This document shows, piece after piece, positions 38,440 to 47,811 of a stretch of 64,000 nt of DNA. The DNA comes from Parasponia andersonii (Eukaryota; Streptophyta; Magnoliopsida; Rosales; Cannabaceae), in NCBI GenBank assembly GCA_002914805.1, contig JXTB01000779.1, forward strand, positions 66,707 through 130,706, in the 5' to 3' direction. The notes beneath the pieces were generated by a model, which worked only from the letters and a program-made list of their open reading frames with translations, made no database searches and was not told the origin of the DNA. Position 1 is the first letter of the stretch, and every line of letters starts with the position of its first letter. A program made the translations under genes and the position numbers.

Positions 38440-39820
38440 GTAAGAAACAAATATACTAATAACTACAAATTAAAGATTACAAAAGCAGGGAACAAGTAGT
38501 CCCGCAGCATTTCCCGATCTACTAAATTGTATACTCGTGTTATTACATATACAAGGGGTGGTAGTGCGTAGTAGGACAGTGTCACCAATTATGTCTAGAA
38601 GTTCCAGTATTCTTATTCTTTTTATTTTTGATAGTCTTTCTCATTAAAATAAAAAATAAAGATAAAAAATCTACGCTAAACATACTTGCCCTTTCATCTT
38701 CAGCGCAGTTGTTATTACTATTTGCTTTATTTGCTTCAAGGTAACAAGCAGTACAAGTTAGTAAGACAAAGTTGCACACGATGAAGCACATCTCAAGCCC
38801 ATGAGGTCAAGATATGAGAAACGGTTGAGTCTGCTAGTCTGGTTTTTACCTGGTTTTTACCATATTACTGTTAGACAAGATAAAATGATGAACTAATTCC
38901 AATAAAGGCTGCTGGGTTCTCCATTCTTTCAAAAATGTTAGCACAAAGAATTACTAAACATGTAAGTAGAGAGTGAATGAGGAAGCTAAAAGCAATTAAG
39001 TAAGATAATTTCTTTTAACTCAAATGCTCCAATATCAACTCTCGAATTCCACTAAAAGCAAGCAGTAAAGACAGATACCTTATGGGCAGGTGGAAGCTTC
39101 TTAAAAGATCTTTCACATCTTTTAACATCCTCATCTGCAGCATCTGGATAGCTGCATAAAAAAACAAACATAAACACTATTATTAATACTAACTATGAGA
39201 TACAGTAGCCACTCTACACTTCTTGACCTTAAATAATAACTGAAAATATTTAGTATAACACAAAAACTATAAAAACCGCCCCATTGCTTTCCCTTCTTCT
39301 TGAGTATTTTCTGATGTTGACTGGCGCCCAAAAGAGTTTCTAAATCAACGAAATCAAAGAACCCAAATCCCGGAAAAGCACAATATTTGGATTTGAAGTA
39401 TTTGTGGTAAAAAACAAAAAATAAACAATAAGACTATCTGGAGACAACCCACCATTGCTACGTTGTCACCATTTCATAATCATATTCTAGATGTATTTTC
39501 TAAGGCAATAGAGGACATAACATATATATATATATATATGTATAAATATATTCACTCAATTAGGGTAATTGAATCAAATTGAGTTTCATCTAGACCCCAT
39601 AAGAATGGAATAGAAATAAGTGGTTTTGAGCTTAGAGGTTGCAGAACTAGTAAAACATTCAGAGAAATAAAAAAAATAAATAAAAATAAAGAGTTGTTCA
39701 GAGGGAATACTTGAGGTAGGCGCTAATGATACGCCTTAAGGATTTGACTTCGAGGGCTTCCTCCAGCTTCCTCTGACGACGTCGCTCCTCGTCTTCCTCC
39801 TCTCCTCCGACTCCAGACAT
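22495..39820 (-). CDS. Carnosine N-methyltransferase-like protein (N2227 family)
   Basis: Predicted S-adenosylmethionine-dependent methyltransferase related to animal CARNMT1; the plant substrate is not known to me. Exons in transcript order: 39820-39711, 39151-39079, 38060-38017, 34423-34381, 34206-33985, 33861-33748, 33210-33139, 25995-25951, 25858-25779, 25491-25427, 25340-25274, 25169-25056, 24406-24330, 23500-23403, 23316-23257, 23176-23108, 23021-22968, 22566-22495. The total is 1479 bases, 492 residues plus stop. The charged N-terminus ([20 protein letters not shown]) leads to [15 protein letters not shown]. Residues of about 90-200 are low-complexity, rich in Ser, Asn and Cys. Then come [22 protein letters not shown], the SAM-binding [14 protein letters not shown] (274-287), [53 protein letters not shown] and [16 protein letters not shown]. 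Introns 4 and 7 are inflated by transposons. The exon at 25779 has a triplicated end. Confidence 0.92.
25614..25812. repeat. 66-bp tandem triplication of exon end plus splice donor
   Basis: Units begin at 25614, 25680 and 25746 (each GGGTAT..) and are nearly identical. Each contains, on the minus strand, the last about 30 coding bases of the methyltransferase exon 25858-25779, the donor AAGGAAAG|GTAC and about 25 intron bases. The third unit (25746-25812) is the one continuous with the exon; the other two lie downstream in the intron. Confidence 0.9.
26210..27335 (-). mobile_element. LINE remnant (3' part) inside methyltransferase intron 7
   Basis: The minus strand from about 27330 reads [15 protein letters not shown], the conserved block after the reverse transcriptase of plant LINEs. 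It continues with broken versions of the usual LSSxxxYFLSLFRMP and FLWEG segments. Near 26340-26400 a tail segment resembles [14 protein letters not shown]. Multiple stops and frameshifts make it dead. It is co-oriented with the host gene. Confidence 0.75.
26742..26872. repeat. About 41-bp tandem repeat, three copies, within the LINE
   Basis: The phrase AACATCCTATCTTCCAACTT recurs at 26746, 26787 and 26827. The second unit lacks one base (ATAGCT instead of ATAAGCT). It is a local expansion inside dead LINE sequence. Confidence 0.85.
27552..27775 (+). repeat. 5' LTR of the copia element
   Basis: Starts TGTTAGTAGTGTT and matches the 3' LTR over its full 224 bases. The primer-binding site follows 7 bases later. 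Confidence 0.88.
27988..28845 (+). pseudogene. Copia gag, disrupted
   Basis: An ATG at 27988 opens the usual gag start, but a TAG follows after 23 codons and there is another stop and a frameshift near 28090-28140. From 28225 the frame is open for 206 codons and shows the copia gag core ([21 protein letters not shown]). It ends in a zinc knuckle [15 protein letters not shown] in which the His of CCHC is Gln. It could not encode a working capsid protein. Confidence 0.85.
28879..32336 (+). pseudogene. Copia pol polyprotein, disrupted
   Basis: Pieces in order: protease region (28879-29424) whose catalytic D-S-G is E-S-Y ([10 protein letters not shown]); GAG-pre-integrase and integrase (29545-30166) with HSDVW, RSDNA and VAERKN; reverse transcriptase (30841-31446) with [22 protein letters not shown] and an intact YADD; RNase H (31900-32336) with [13 protein letters not shown] and [10 protein letters not shown]. 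Several stops and frameshifts separate the parts. I do not infer any activity. Confidence 0.88.
32344..32567 (+). repeat. 3' LTR of the copia element
   Basis: Starts TGTTGGTAGTGTT straight after the polypurine tract. Same length as the 5' LTR. Confidence 0.88.
34769..35465 (+). mobile_element. Internally deleted copia fragment with 3' LTR
   Basis: RNase H residues [20 protein letters not shown] and KHVEV follow from about 34990, then a purine tract GAGGGAGGAG and an LTR beginning TGTTGG at 35252, ending near 35465. A diverged sequence beginning TGTTGG at 34769 resembles the start of that LTR, suggesting a remnant 5' LTR with almost all of gag-pol deleted. It lies in intron 4 of the methyltransferase gene. 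Confidence 0.65.
35480..37440 (-). mobile_element. Truncated copia fragment, minus strand
   Basis: On the minus strand, TATCAGAGC at about 37420-37430 resembles the primer-binding site. Broken gag follows, including a knuckle-like segment NPRHTKEYC near 36030. Then comes the protease/pre-integrase block [20 protein letters not shown] (35720-35481). The rest of pol is missing. It has the opposite orientation to the adjacent fragment at 34769-35465, so the intron has been hit more than once. Confidence 0.65.
37626..37906. mobile_element. Small Mutator-like MITE in methyltransferase intron 4
   Basis: The ends GGGAAATTAC... and ...GTAATATTCCC form imperfect terminal inverted repeats. The exact 9-mer AAGAATTAA flanks the element on both sides (37617-37625 and 37907-37915). 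It is 281 bases long, A+T-rich and non-coding. Confidence 0.75.
38392..38439. repeat. (TA)n(CA)n compound microsatellite
   Basis: A TA run is followed directly by a CA run of about 10 units, in intron 2 of the methyltransferase gene (between the exons at 39079 and 38060). Confidence 0.9.
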
Positions 39821-39852
39821 TTCTCTCTCTTTCGGCTTCAACCACTCTGACT

Positions 39853-39896
39853 GTTGTGTTGTGTTGTGTTGTGTTTTGTTTTGTTTTGTTTTGTTG
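39853..39896 (-). repeat. Pentanucleotide repeat in the methyltransferase leader
   Basis: The plus strand reads TGTGT-type pentamers that change to TTTTG-type pentamers, 33-76 bases upstream of the ATG at 39820. On the transcript this is an ACAAA/CAAAA-rich 5' UTR. Confidence 0.8.
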
Positions 39897-39935
39897 AACA
39901 CCGATGGTGGAGAGAGACGGCTTTTTCGAAAGAGT

Positions 39936-39943
39936 CTTATATA
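39936..39943 (-). promoter_or_regulatory. Putative TATA box of the methyltransferase gene
   Basis: The minus strand reads TATATAAG about 116 bases upstream of the ATG at 39820, leaving room for a leader of about 85 bases that contains the pentanucleotide repeat. Confidence 0.5.
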
Positions 39944-40499
39944 CATGTGGCTGAGACTCGGCGTTCGATGCCGTATTGGGCCTGGTCATGCTTTGGGTCA
40001 CCTCTGCCAGCCCAACAATTTTACAGCCGGATCTCTAATTTATTATACCTTTTCTTTTTGAAAATTTTTTTAAAAAAATATGAAATAAAAAAATAATTAA
40101 AAACTTATATATGAGTGAATAATTATAATATGGATTTTTTTTATTCCTATCGATAAAGAATCTAATTTTAACTTTTAGGTTTCAATCTAATACGTACAAA
40201 ATTTAAGATAAAATATAATCAATTATACTAGCTCCCGTGCGTGTATATATATATATATATTATAAAAGTGCAAATTTTTAGTATTTCAATAACACTCAAA
40301 TGTTAAAATTCAAATTTTGGATTAATCTAAAAGTTAACATTCTAAATTATTTCTACAAAAAGGGTAAATTAATTGAATTACAAAAAAGTAATTAAGTTAA
40401 ATTTAGAATAATTCTATTACAAAATGACTAGATAAGAATAAAAGGGGGGGAAAAAAAAAAAAAAACAAAAAAAAGTGGTATCACGTCAAACTAATAAGC

Positions 40500-40510
40500 A
40501 ACCATCCCTT
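40500..40510. repeat. Left 11-bp target duplication of the LINE
   Basis: AACCATCCCTT immediately left of the first LINE-related bases, identical to 43477-43487. Confidence 0.75.
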
Positions 40511-43476
40511 TATAAAGAGATCTCTAGTACTCCAGATGCCTTTGGCCACAACAAATGATGAATTCTTTTCGATTAGTATTTATTTATAAGAGGTAGAGCC
40601 CAGGGAGATGTGAAGCAGTTTGACATCCCATGAAGTGAGCACTAAAAAGCATCGACGAGGGATTTTGAATTTTCTGACAGCCTTATAGATTCCTAGAGGG
40701 ATTTTGAATGTGGGCATGCAGTAGTATATCGCTGACTTGACGAGGATGGTTCTTCCGAAGCTTGCACTGCGACCCTTCTAGCCAATTGATAACTTTCTCT
40801 TTAAGGAATCTGAAATCTTTTGTTCTATTGTGTGAGACGAACAGCGGATTCCCTAGGAAAGTCTTAGCTCCTGACATTTCTTTGTACCCGAAGGTGCCTA
40901 ATATGTCTGAACACGAAGACCTGGGAGTATTCTTAGGGAATATAATGCTAGACTTATCGGAGTTGATGCGTTGGCTGGACCAAGAAGAATATAAATCCAA
41001 GCACTCTTGGAGATTAAGAACATGATTTCTTCTCTACTTCACAAAACAAGAAATTATCGTTTGCATACATTAAATGAGTTATCGGATGGCAATTAGGAGC
41101 AATCTTAACACCTGAGATTTTACCCCTTAATTCTTTCCTGGCAATAAGCTTAGACAAGATCTCACTACACAAAATGAAGAGATAAGAGGATAAAGGGCCA
41201 CCCTTCCTGAGGCCTCTCTTAGGTTGAAAGCTTGGTAAATGGCTACTATTAATAAGAATAGAATAGGAGACTGTAGTGATATAATGCATGAATAAGCGGC
41301 GAAAATGGATCCCAAAACCATATCCTTTTAACACCTAATCAATAAAATTCCACTCTATGTGATTGTAAGCTTTAGACGTGTCCAATTTTATTCCCACCAA
41401 CCGAGTATTGCTTGTTTTTTTCTTCAATGTGTGCATGATTTCCTGAGCCAGGACGGAGTTTTCAGCTATCCATCTACCTTTAACGAAGGCCATCTACCTT
41501 TAACTAAGGTAGACTAAAGAGGGGAGACTAAGTCATTGAGGATGGGGCGTAGTCTGTTCACAAGTAGGTTTGAAACAACCATGTAAGTGACGTTACAAAG
41601 ACTAACAGGTCTGAACTCATCAAAGCATTTTGCACCTGGTTGTTTCGGGATCAAGACAATGAAGGTTCTATTAATCTATGCAGAGAATTTTCCTGTAGGG
41701 AAAAATTCCTATACGAATAGCACAATATCATTGCCTATGATATCCCAATAATCTTTGTAGAACTTGACTGGTATCCCATCTGGGCCTGGAGCTTTAAGAG
41801 GACCATGTTCCATATAATACTTTTGCTCTCTTCTATCGTTAGTTGTTTGTAGAGCTCATTGTTCACTTCATTAGGATTCTTGTAATCAAAAAGTTCATCC
41901 AAGTCGAACACTGTCAATATCAAACAGGTTCTTAAAATTTCTCAGCAAGTAATTGCCCACATCTTTTCTACTCCTTAGCCATTGCTCGTCATTAGCTAAT
42001 ATAGACCAAACATGATTTCTCTTTCGCCAGATAGAAGAATCTTGTGTTTCTATTCCTTTGGGATAGCCAAAGTTCCCGAAATTTTTGTTCCCATATACTC
42101 TTCCAGCGATCCCACATCTCATAGATCTGGATAGCAGCTTCAATTTCCAAAATATCTTGTGAAGATGTCCGGTTTTGAACCTTACTTGATAAGGGATGGC
42201 AGATCTGTTGACTTGTGGAATGCTCTATGTGTTCCCTAACTCAACTCAGATGATTTCTAACCTATTTTCAACCCCATGTGGTCTTCCGAATGTCAACCAG
42301 TTTTTTAGCTACTTAGCAATATTGACAATCGAGCTTGGGATGATCAGAAACTTGCTAAATGGTTCAAACCCATCGCAGCAAGAAAGTTGGGGATGATTCC
42401 CCTTGTACCTATCCCCCATCCAGACACACATTTATTTGGAAGGATGCAAGAAATAAAGCTTTTTCAGTGAAAAATGCCTATTGGGCAATCATCAAAGATC
42501 ATTTAGAAACTATGGATCCTCTATGGAAAGCCATTTGGAACTATGACCTCTGTGAAAGACTAAAAATACTGCTATAGAGAATTGCGAGAAACTCCTACCA
42601 ACAGGTGACAGAATACAATTTCTGGATATCAATCGTATAAGATCTTACAGTCTTTGCAGTAATGAGCTAGACTCTTGAATTGACTCTTTTCCTTGCATGA
42701 ATAGATATGATTTTGCTAAATGGCTCCTTCAAGCTCCTCTTATATCAGCCACTGAATCTAGGACGAAGAAGGAGTTCCTGACTTATGCTTTGGTGCTATG
42801 TGATTACATCTGGTCTACCAAGAACTCAATCTTTCATTCAGATAGGCAAATTAATCTGCAAGACTTGCTATCTCGTATAAACTCAATAGCAGATGATCAT
42901 ATTCGAAAGTGGGCTAACTGGAGGCAAAATATCTCCCTTAGAGATGTAGAATCCAATCGGGGAACCTAGAATTGTTATCTCTCGTCTAGAGAGAATTCGT
43001 GTTTGTACCGATGCAACCTACAAAGATAATAGGGGAACAATGAGCCTAGTGGTGAGAAACAATTAAGATCAGATCCTTCTTTAGAGCACAACTTCCTTTG
43101 ATGCTGACTCCCCCATGGAAGCTAAGTTGCCATTGAATTTGCTCTGAGAAACTGCCTCGACCATAACTGGAGAAATTTGCCTTTACTTTGACTCACGTCA
43201 GGCAGTCTCCTCTGTATTTTCAAACCCCTTCCTTTGTTTGGTCTCTTCCTTATCTGGTTTTAAAAATTATAGACTTAGCGGCTCTAGAGAATTTTGATAT
43301 TTCGCAGGTCTCTAGAGAGTGTAATATAGTTGCATATGCCCTCCATCTTGGGTTTTCAGGTTTAGAACCACATGTCTTATGTCTTTTTGGGAGGTGGCCC
43401 CCCTTTTATGGCTTCCACTTTATTTACTTTCCTTTGAATAATATCCTTCTGTTCTAGCAAAATAATAATAATATGT
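40511..43476. mobile_element. LINE with inverted 5' half (twin-priming structure)
   Basis: From 42150 down to 40511 the minus strand encodes LINE reverse transcriptase. Recognisable pieces include FDYKNPNEVN, APGPDGIPVKFYKDYWDIIG, FIVLIPKQPGAKCFDEFRPV, GGPLSSYLFILC and a degenerate catalytic YAND, ending near GIWSTRDLYK. From about 42190 to 43440 the plus strand encodes the parts that normally follow: the zf-RVT region (RHTFIWKDARNKAFSVKNAYW) and an RNase H-like C-terminus (RVCTDATYKDNRGT). An AATAATAATAAT tail ends at about 43472. The 11-mer AACCATCCCTT flanks both ends (40500-40510 and 43477-43487). All frames are broken. Confidence 0.82.
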
Positions 43477-43487
43477 AACCATCCCTT
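43477..43487. repeat. Right 11-bp target duplication of the LINE
   Basis: AACCATCCCTT immediately after the A-rich tail, identical to 40500-40510. Confidence 0.75.
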
Positions 43488-45337
43488 ACGTTTGTTTCAA
43501 CACGTTTATTGTACATCTAAAAATGTAATAATGCCCCCCTAAGGCCTCTCCCCCAACACACGTAATTATAACCCATTAAGGAAAAAAAAAACCTTTTTTT
43601 TTTGGTATTCTGAACACATTATTTTCTCCATAAAAAAACCCCTAATCTATTTCTATTACTTTCAAATAATTGGGTGGTAATCATGAATTAATATATCATC
43701 ATATTTGTCGATATTATCATGATAATATCTGTATTTTAAAGTATCGACATCGATATTGGGCATTAAGATATTTTTTTTCTGTATATATGTAAAATATCTG
43801 TAAAATGTCAATAATATAGAGGATATGTCAATGTTGGTAGAAAAAAATGAACTAATATCGAGATACCTATAAGTATTATTGCGATAATATTATCGATAGG
43901 TTTTTCGATTCAAGTCCTCTTTTTTATTAAAAAAAAATAGTAGTAAAAAATATGAATAATCATAATTTTCTCTCCACAATATGTTGATAAAGTTTTGGAA
44001 CTACTTGTATTTATAAACTTAATAAAGGATCAAATTCATAACTGCAAAATGAAGATAAGTTATTTGGTTATGAAATATTTATTCAACTTCACTCTCAAAT
44101 TAACATTGATATGTCCACGCATATCTATCAAAAATTTTCATAAATTTAGATAAATTTTAATTACCCGATTTATGGGTCTATGTTGAAAGAGATTAGTCAG
44201 CATATATATATATGGTATATAAATAACTATCTTCACAACTACTTCGGCATAATAACTTAAAAAAGATATTGTTTGGATCAAAATGAGAATTTCTCTTATG
44301 ATTTCTAATCACGTAGAAACTCATTTTGGTATTGAATGAATTTGAATTGTTCTTATTATCATTTATTTTTATTTATTTTTAATGTAATTTAAAATTAGTT
44401 ATAATTTGTAAGGTATTAATATAAAATGTATTAAATAAAATAATATGATATATAATCTGATTTAAAAATTATTCTATAAAATAAAATTCGATCATTTTTT
44501 TTACTATATACATATATTCTATTGTTTTATATATTATAAATAAGAATTGTATTTTTTTTAATAAATGCTAGTGTAAATTATGTAATATAACTTGTTTTAA
44601 CATTTCATATAGTTTTCCTTCAAAATTTTGAGTTTACAAATTTCAATAATTTCTCAAAATATCTTCAACATCAATATTGTCATCGTTATTATCCGTAAAA
44701 TCAAACTACGATATTAATACTGACATCAATATTTTAATCCATGGTGGTAATGAAATATTACAAATGCCCCTCGTAAGCATTATACATGATTTGCACATNA
44801 AAAAAAAAAAAAAAAAAAAGCTCACGGGGCCAAATATACCCAAAATGAAGCCTAAGCAAAATATGCGGCATTGAACTCAAGTGTCTTTGTTATTCGTGTC
44901 AAACTCATGTACTTACTTCCGTGTTCACTCAAACTATGAAAGAAAAAAAAATAAAAGAGAAAACTTATTTATCCAATATGAAATTACACTAGTAAACCCC
45001 CTAGTGAATGGGTTTAGTATTGGACCTCGATACAATGGGCTTAACCTTAGGCCGTAATGTATAAATGAGGAAATTAAGTCCCCTTCTATGCGAACAATTA
45101 GAATGAACCAAAGTAATAGATGGTAAGCATTTGCTCAGGCAGCATGCATTATTATCTGATACTTTCTTCACTTCTTGGCATACATTTCTCCACTTTTATT
45201 TGATCAAACTTTAGCTTGGTCCACTTCATGAGAGTCCCATTTGGAACAAGAGAGTGCCTAAAATTGGCTTGATTTTTTATTATTATTTTTTTTTTTATGG
45301 GATAAAATAAGTTGACTTAGTTGGAAGCAGCCTATTG
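43488..45337. other. Intergenic, very A+T-rich
   Basis: No gene seen. Runs of A and T, many ATATCGAT-like strings around 43700-43910, one unresolved base at 44800 next to an A run. 44990-45300 may include the 3' UTR of the JAZ-like gene. Confidence 0.6.
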
Positions 45338-47191
45338 TTAATTATATGAAGATGAAGATTGACTCCTTTGCTTTCTCTTTTGGAGGAACCTCTGGAGAGA
45401 TCTCTTCATGGAAAAACCTGGAGAACGATAAAGTTGAGATTGCAACCAAATAGATAATGCCAACTCGGAGCCTTGTGTATCCTTCCTTTCTTCTATTTCT
45501 CTGCTTGCAATTAGTATTATGGCTCTAGCCTACATAAAATGCAAAAGCAATCTGTTGACCAAAATTCGATTTTTCTACCTTAAAAAGGTTGTTAGTAAAT
45601 TTTTTTTTCTTTTTCTTCACTAGGATCTTTCCCTTCAGAAATCACCCCTAAGTTTTCATTGAATAGAAGATAACAAATATAATTTTTGGTGTAGAATATT
45701 TTAGTAGTAGAAGAAAATCACTAAAATTAATTATTTTGTTTAGTGACAACAATATATATGATCCCTTTCTTTAAAAGCATAACTCAAGTCAAAAAAAAAA
45801 AAAAAGAAAGAAAGAATCTAGCTAGGTTCATGATCGAACTTTTACTTTGTCTCAGTTGAATCATTAGTGGTCATAATCCAGATGGAATGAACAACACAGA
45901 AAAAAAAAAAAAAGTTGATCAAATTCATAAAGCAAAAAATAATATGGACTAAGATATGGTAATTTGCGAAATACCAAGCAAGATCTTTCGACTTTTTGGT
46001 AGTTTTCCAAACAAACCAAGGCAAATTGCAGCAACTATTTAAATTACAAGCAACCAAATTTGTCATAGACAGTCCCTATAGCTAGCTATTCAACTCCCAT
46101 GTGGGTAGCATAACTATTTGGTTAGTTATCATTAGGTTCAGCCAATTCCACGTGCGACTAAATTTTAGGACACGTTACAATAGGTGTCTATTCTTAGTCG
46201 TTGATCAACATGAGAAATGTGCCAAAATTAAAAAATCATTATCAACATTGAGAATGGATACTTTGCATCACTCAGGTTTTAGCATTATTGAATCTGTACT
46301 CAATTTGGAATATTAGGTAAAGTGCACGTGCATTAGTACTACATTAACTAGTAAAATTGAACGATTATAGGTTGGATAGAAAATTGCACCTTTTAATATA
46401 TTTTTGAAACAAGTAAACAGGACAATAAATTAATTTTCTAAGCATATGAATGCTGATAATATTAAGCAAAAGAAAAATATACAGTTAACACGTTAATCAC
46501 CTAAACTGTCAACAATTATAAAGAAAAGAAATGAATAAAGGTTTAGCCAAAAGACAAATATTGCAATATTTAGTAATATTCATGTAAGAATACCTCTTCA
46601 AAAAAATAAAAATAAAAACAATGTAATACCTGCATTTCAGTCATGTCGCAAACGAAAGCCCGTCCATTGAAAAACACAGTAACCTGTTGTTGATGGCTTA
46701 GTACACTCGGTATTCGGTACTTATGTTTCCTACATTTATCAAGTTTATATTCCCACTTCAATAACTCTCTCTCTTATAATTTCTTTTTTTTTTTATTTTC
46801 CGAGAAAATGAAACCAAACAAAATAAAATAAAATAAAACTACCCCAATTTTTTTTTTTTTGAAATAGACCTCATAAAATATTTAAGTTTCCGTAAATATA
46901 CTCGTTCTTCAAATCGCCTTATCTTGGATTTGGAACTGAATAAACGAGTTTAATTACTCAATCCCTTCTTCTTTTTCCTTTTTTTTTTTTTTGTTTGTAC
47001 CACTACGATATAATTAATAACTATATTAATTTATATATGTGTATATATATAGATAATATATGCATTTTATAATTTTTCTAACACATGATATATTTAACTT
47101 ACATTGATGGAGTCTGGTGGCAATGAATTGGCACCGAACTGATAGTGGGAAAGCTAAAGCCAAAGTTATCCAAGTTGTAGTTCTTCTTCAT
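45338..47191 (-). CDS. JAZ7/JAZ8-like TIFY5 jasmonate repressor
   Basis: Three exons in transcript order: 47191-47103, 46729-46630, 45529-45338. The total is 381 bases, 126 residues plus stop, with GT/AG borders (GTAAGT and GTATTA donors, TGTAG and TATGTAG acceptors). The TIFY/ZIM domain starts at residue 47 with the core TVFFNG and continues across the second intron as CDMTEMQ|ARAIILIASRE. That is the intron position and wording of JAZ7/JAZ8. The C-terminal Jas motif SMKRSLQRFLQKRKQR is at 103-118. The protein is about the length of JAZ8. JAZ proteins repress MYC transcription factors. The canonical LPIAR degron before the Jas helix is absent, as in JAZ8, predicting resistance to COI1-dependent degradation. 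The N-terminus MKKNYNLDNFGF resembles the EAR-bearing start of JAZ7/8, but the LxLxL itself is not kept. The first intron acceptor is the least certain point. Confidence 0.82.
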
Positions 47192-47437
47192 TGCCAAACA
47201 CAATACCATAATAATATATAAAACAACAAAACCTACGAATTCATAAACTCAAGAATATTATATCTCCCCGAAAGAAAAAATCAAGAACCTATGATATTAT
47301 ACAGCACAGACAAATTAAAGATCATATAATTATAAAACTATGATATTCCCCTCAAGAAAATTATATACAATAGTATTGAAGAAGACATATAAAAAGAACA
47401 AGAAAGAAGCCAATATTTAAAGGGATCTTTCATGCGC

Positions 47438-47446
47438 ATTTTATAG
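47438..47446 (-). promoter_or_regulatory. Putative TATA box of the JAZ-like gene
   Basis: The minus strand reads CTATAAAAT about 250 bases upstream of the ATG at 47191, in a suitable position for a 5' leader of about 220 bases. Confidence 0.55.
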
Positions 47447-47545
47447 AGGCGGCCACGAACGTTGAAAAAAATCGAAATAAAATAAAATAATTAAAAAAAC
47501 TAGCTCTAGTTGTAGTGTTAGTTCTTTCATCTTTGTGTTATTTGG

Positions 47546-47570
47546 CACGTGGCAAACGAGTCTCCACGTG
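47546..47570 (-). promoter_or_regulatory. Paired G-boxes upstream of the JAZ-like gene
   Basis: Two CACGTG hexamers at 47546-47551 and 47565-47570, about 100-125 bases upstream of the TATA-like box. G-boxes are bound by MYC2-type bHLH factors and are typical of JAZ promoters. Binding here is inferred. Confidence 0.6.
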
Positions 47571-47805
47571 CTGAAATTTGAAACACAAAAAGAATTCTAC
47601 CCTTCTTCTAAGTAAACTGGTTCTTACAATTTTGCCCGTGGCTTTTTCATAGATAGTTGATTTTTTTTTTTTAAAAAAAAAAGGAAAAAGGAAAAATAGG
47701 TTACCAAAATTAGAAACTCCGACAGTTTGTGAAGATGTGGGAATTCCAAGGTGATAATGTGCCTTTAGTACAAACGGTTTTCTCGTGTTTTAATCTAATT
47801 TCGAC

Positions 47806-47811
47806 CACGTG
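47806..47811 (-). promoter_or_regulatory. Third G-box upstream of the JAZ-like gene
   Basis: CACGTG in the context GACCACGTGACT, about 360 bases upstream of the TATA-like box. Confidence 0.45.
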
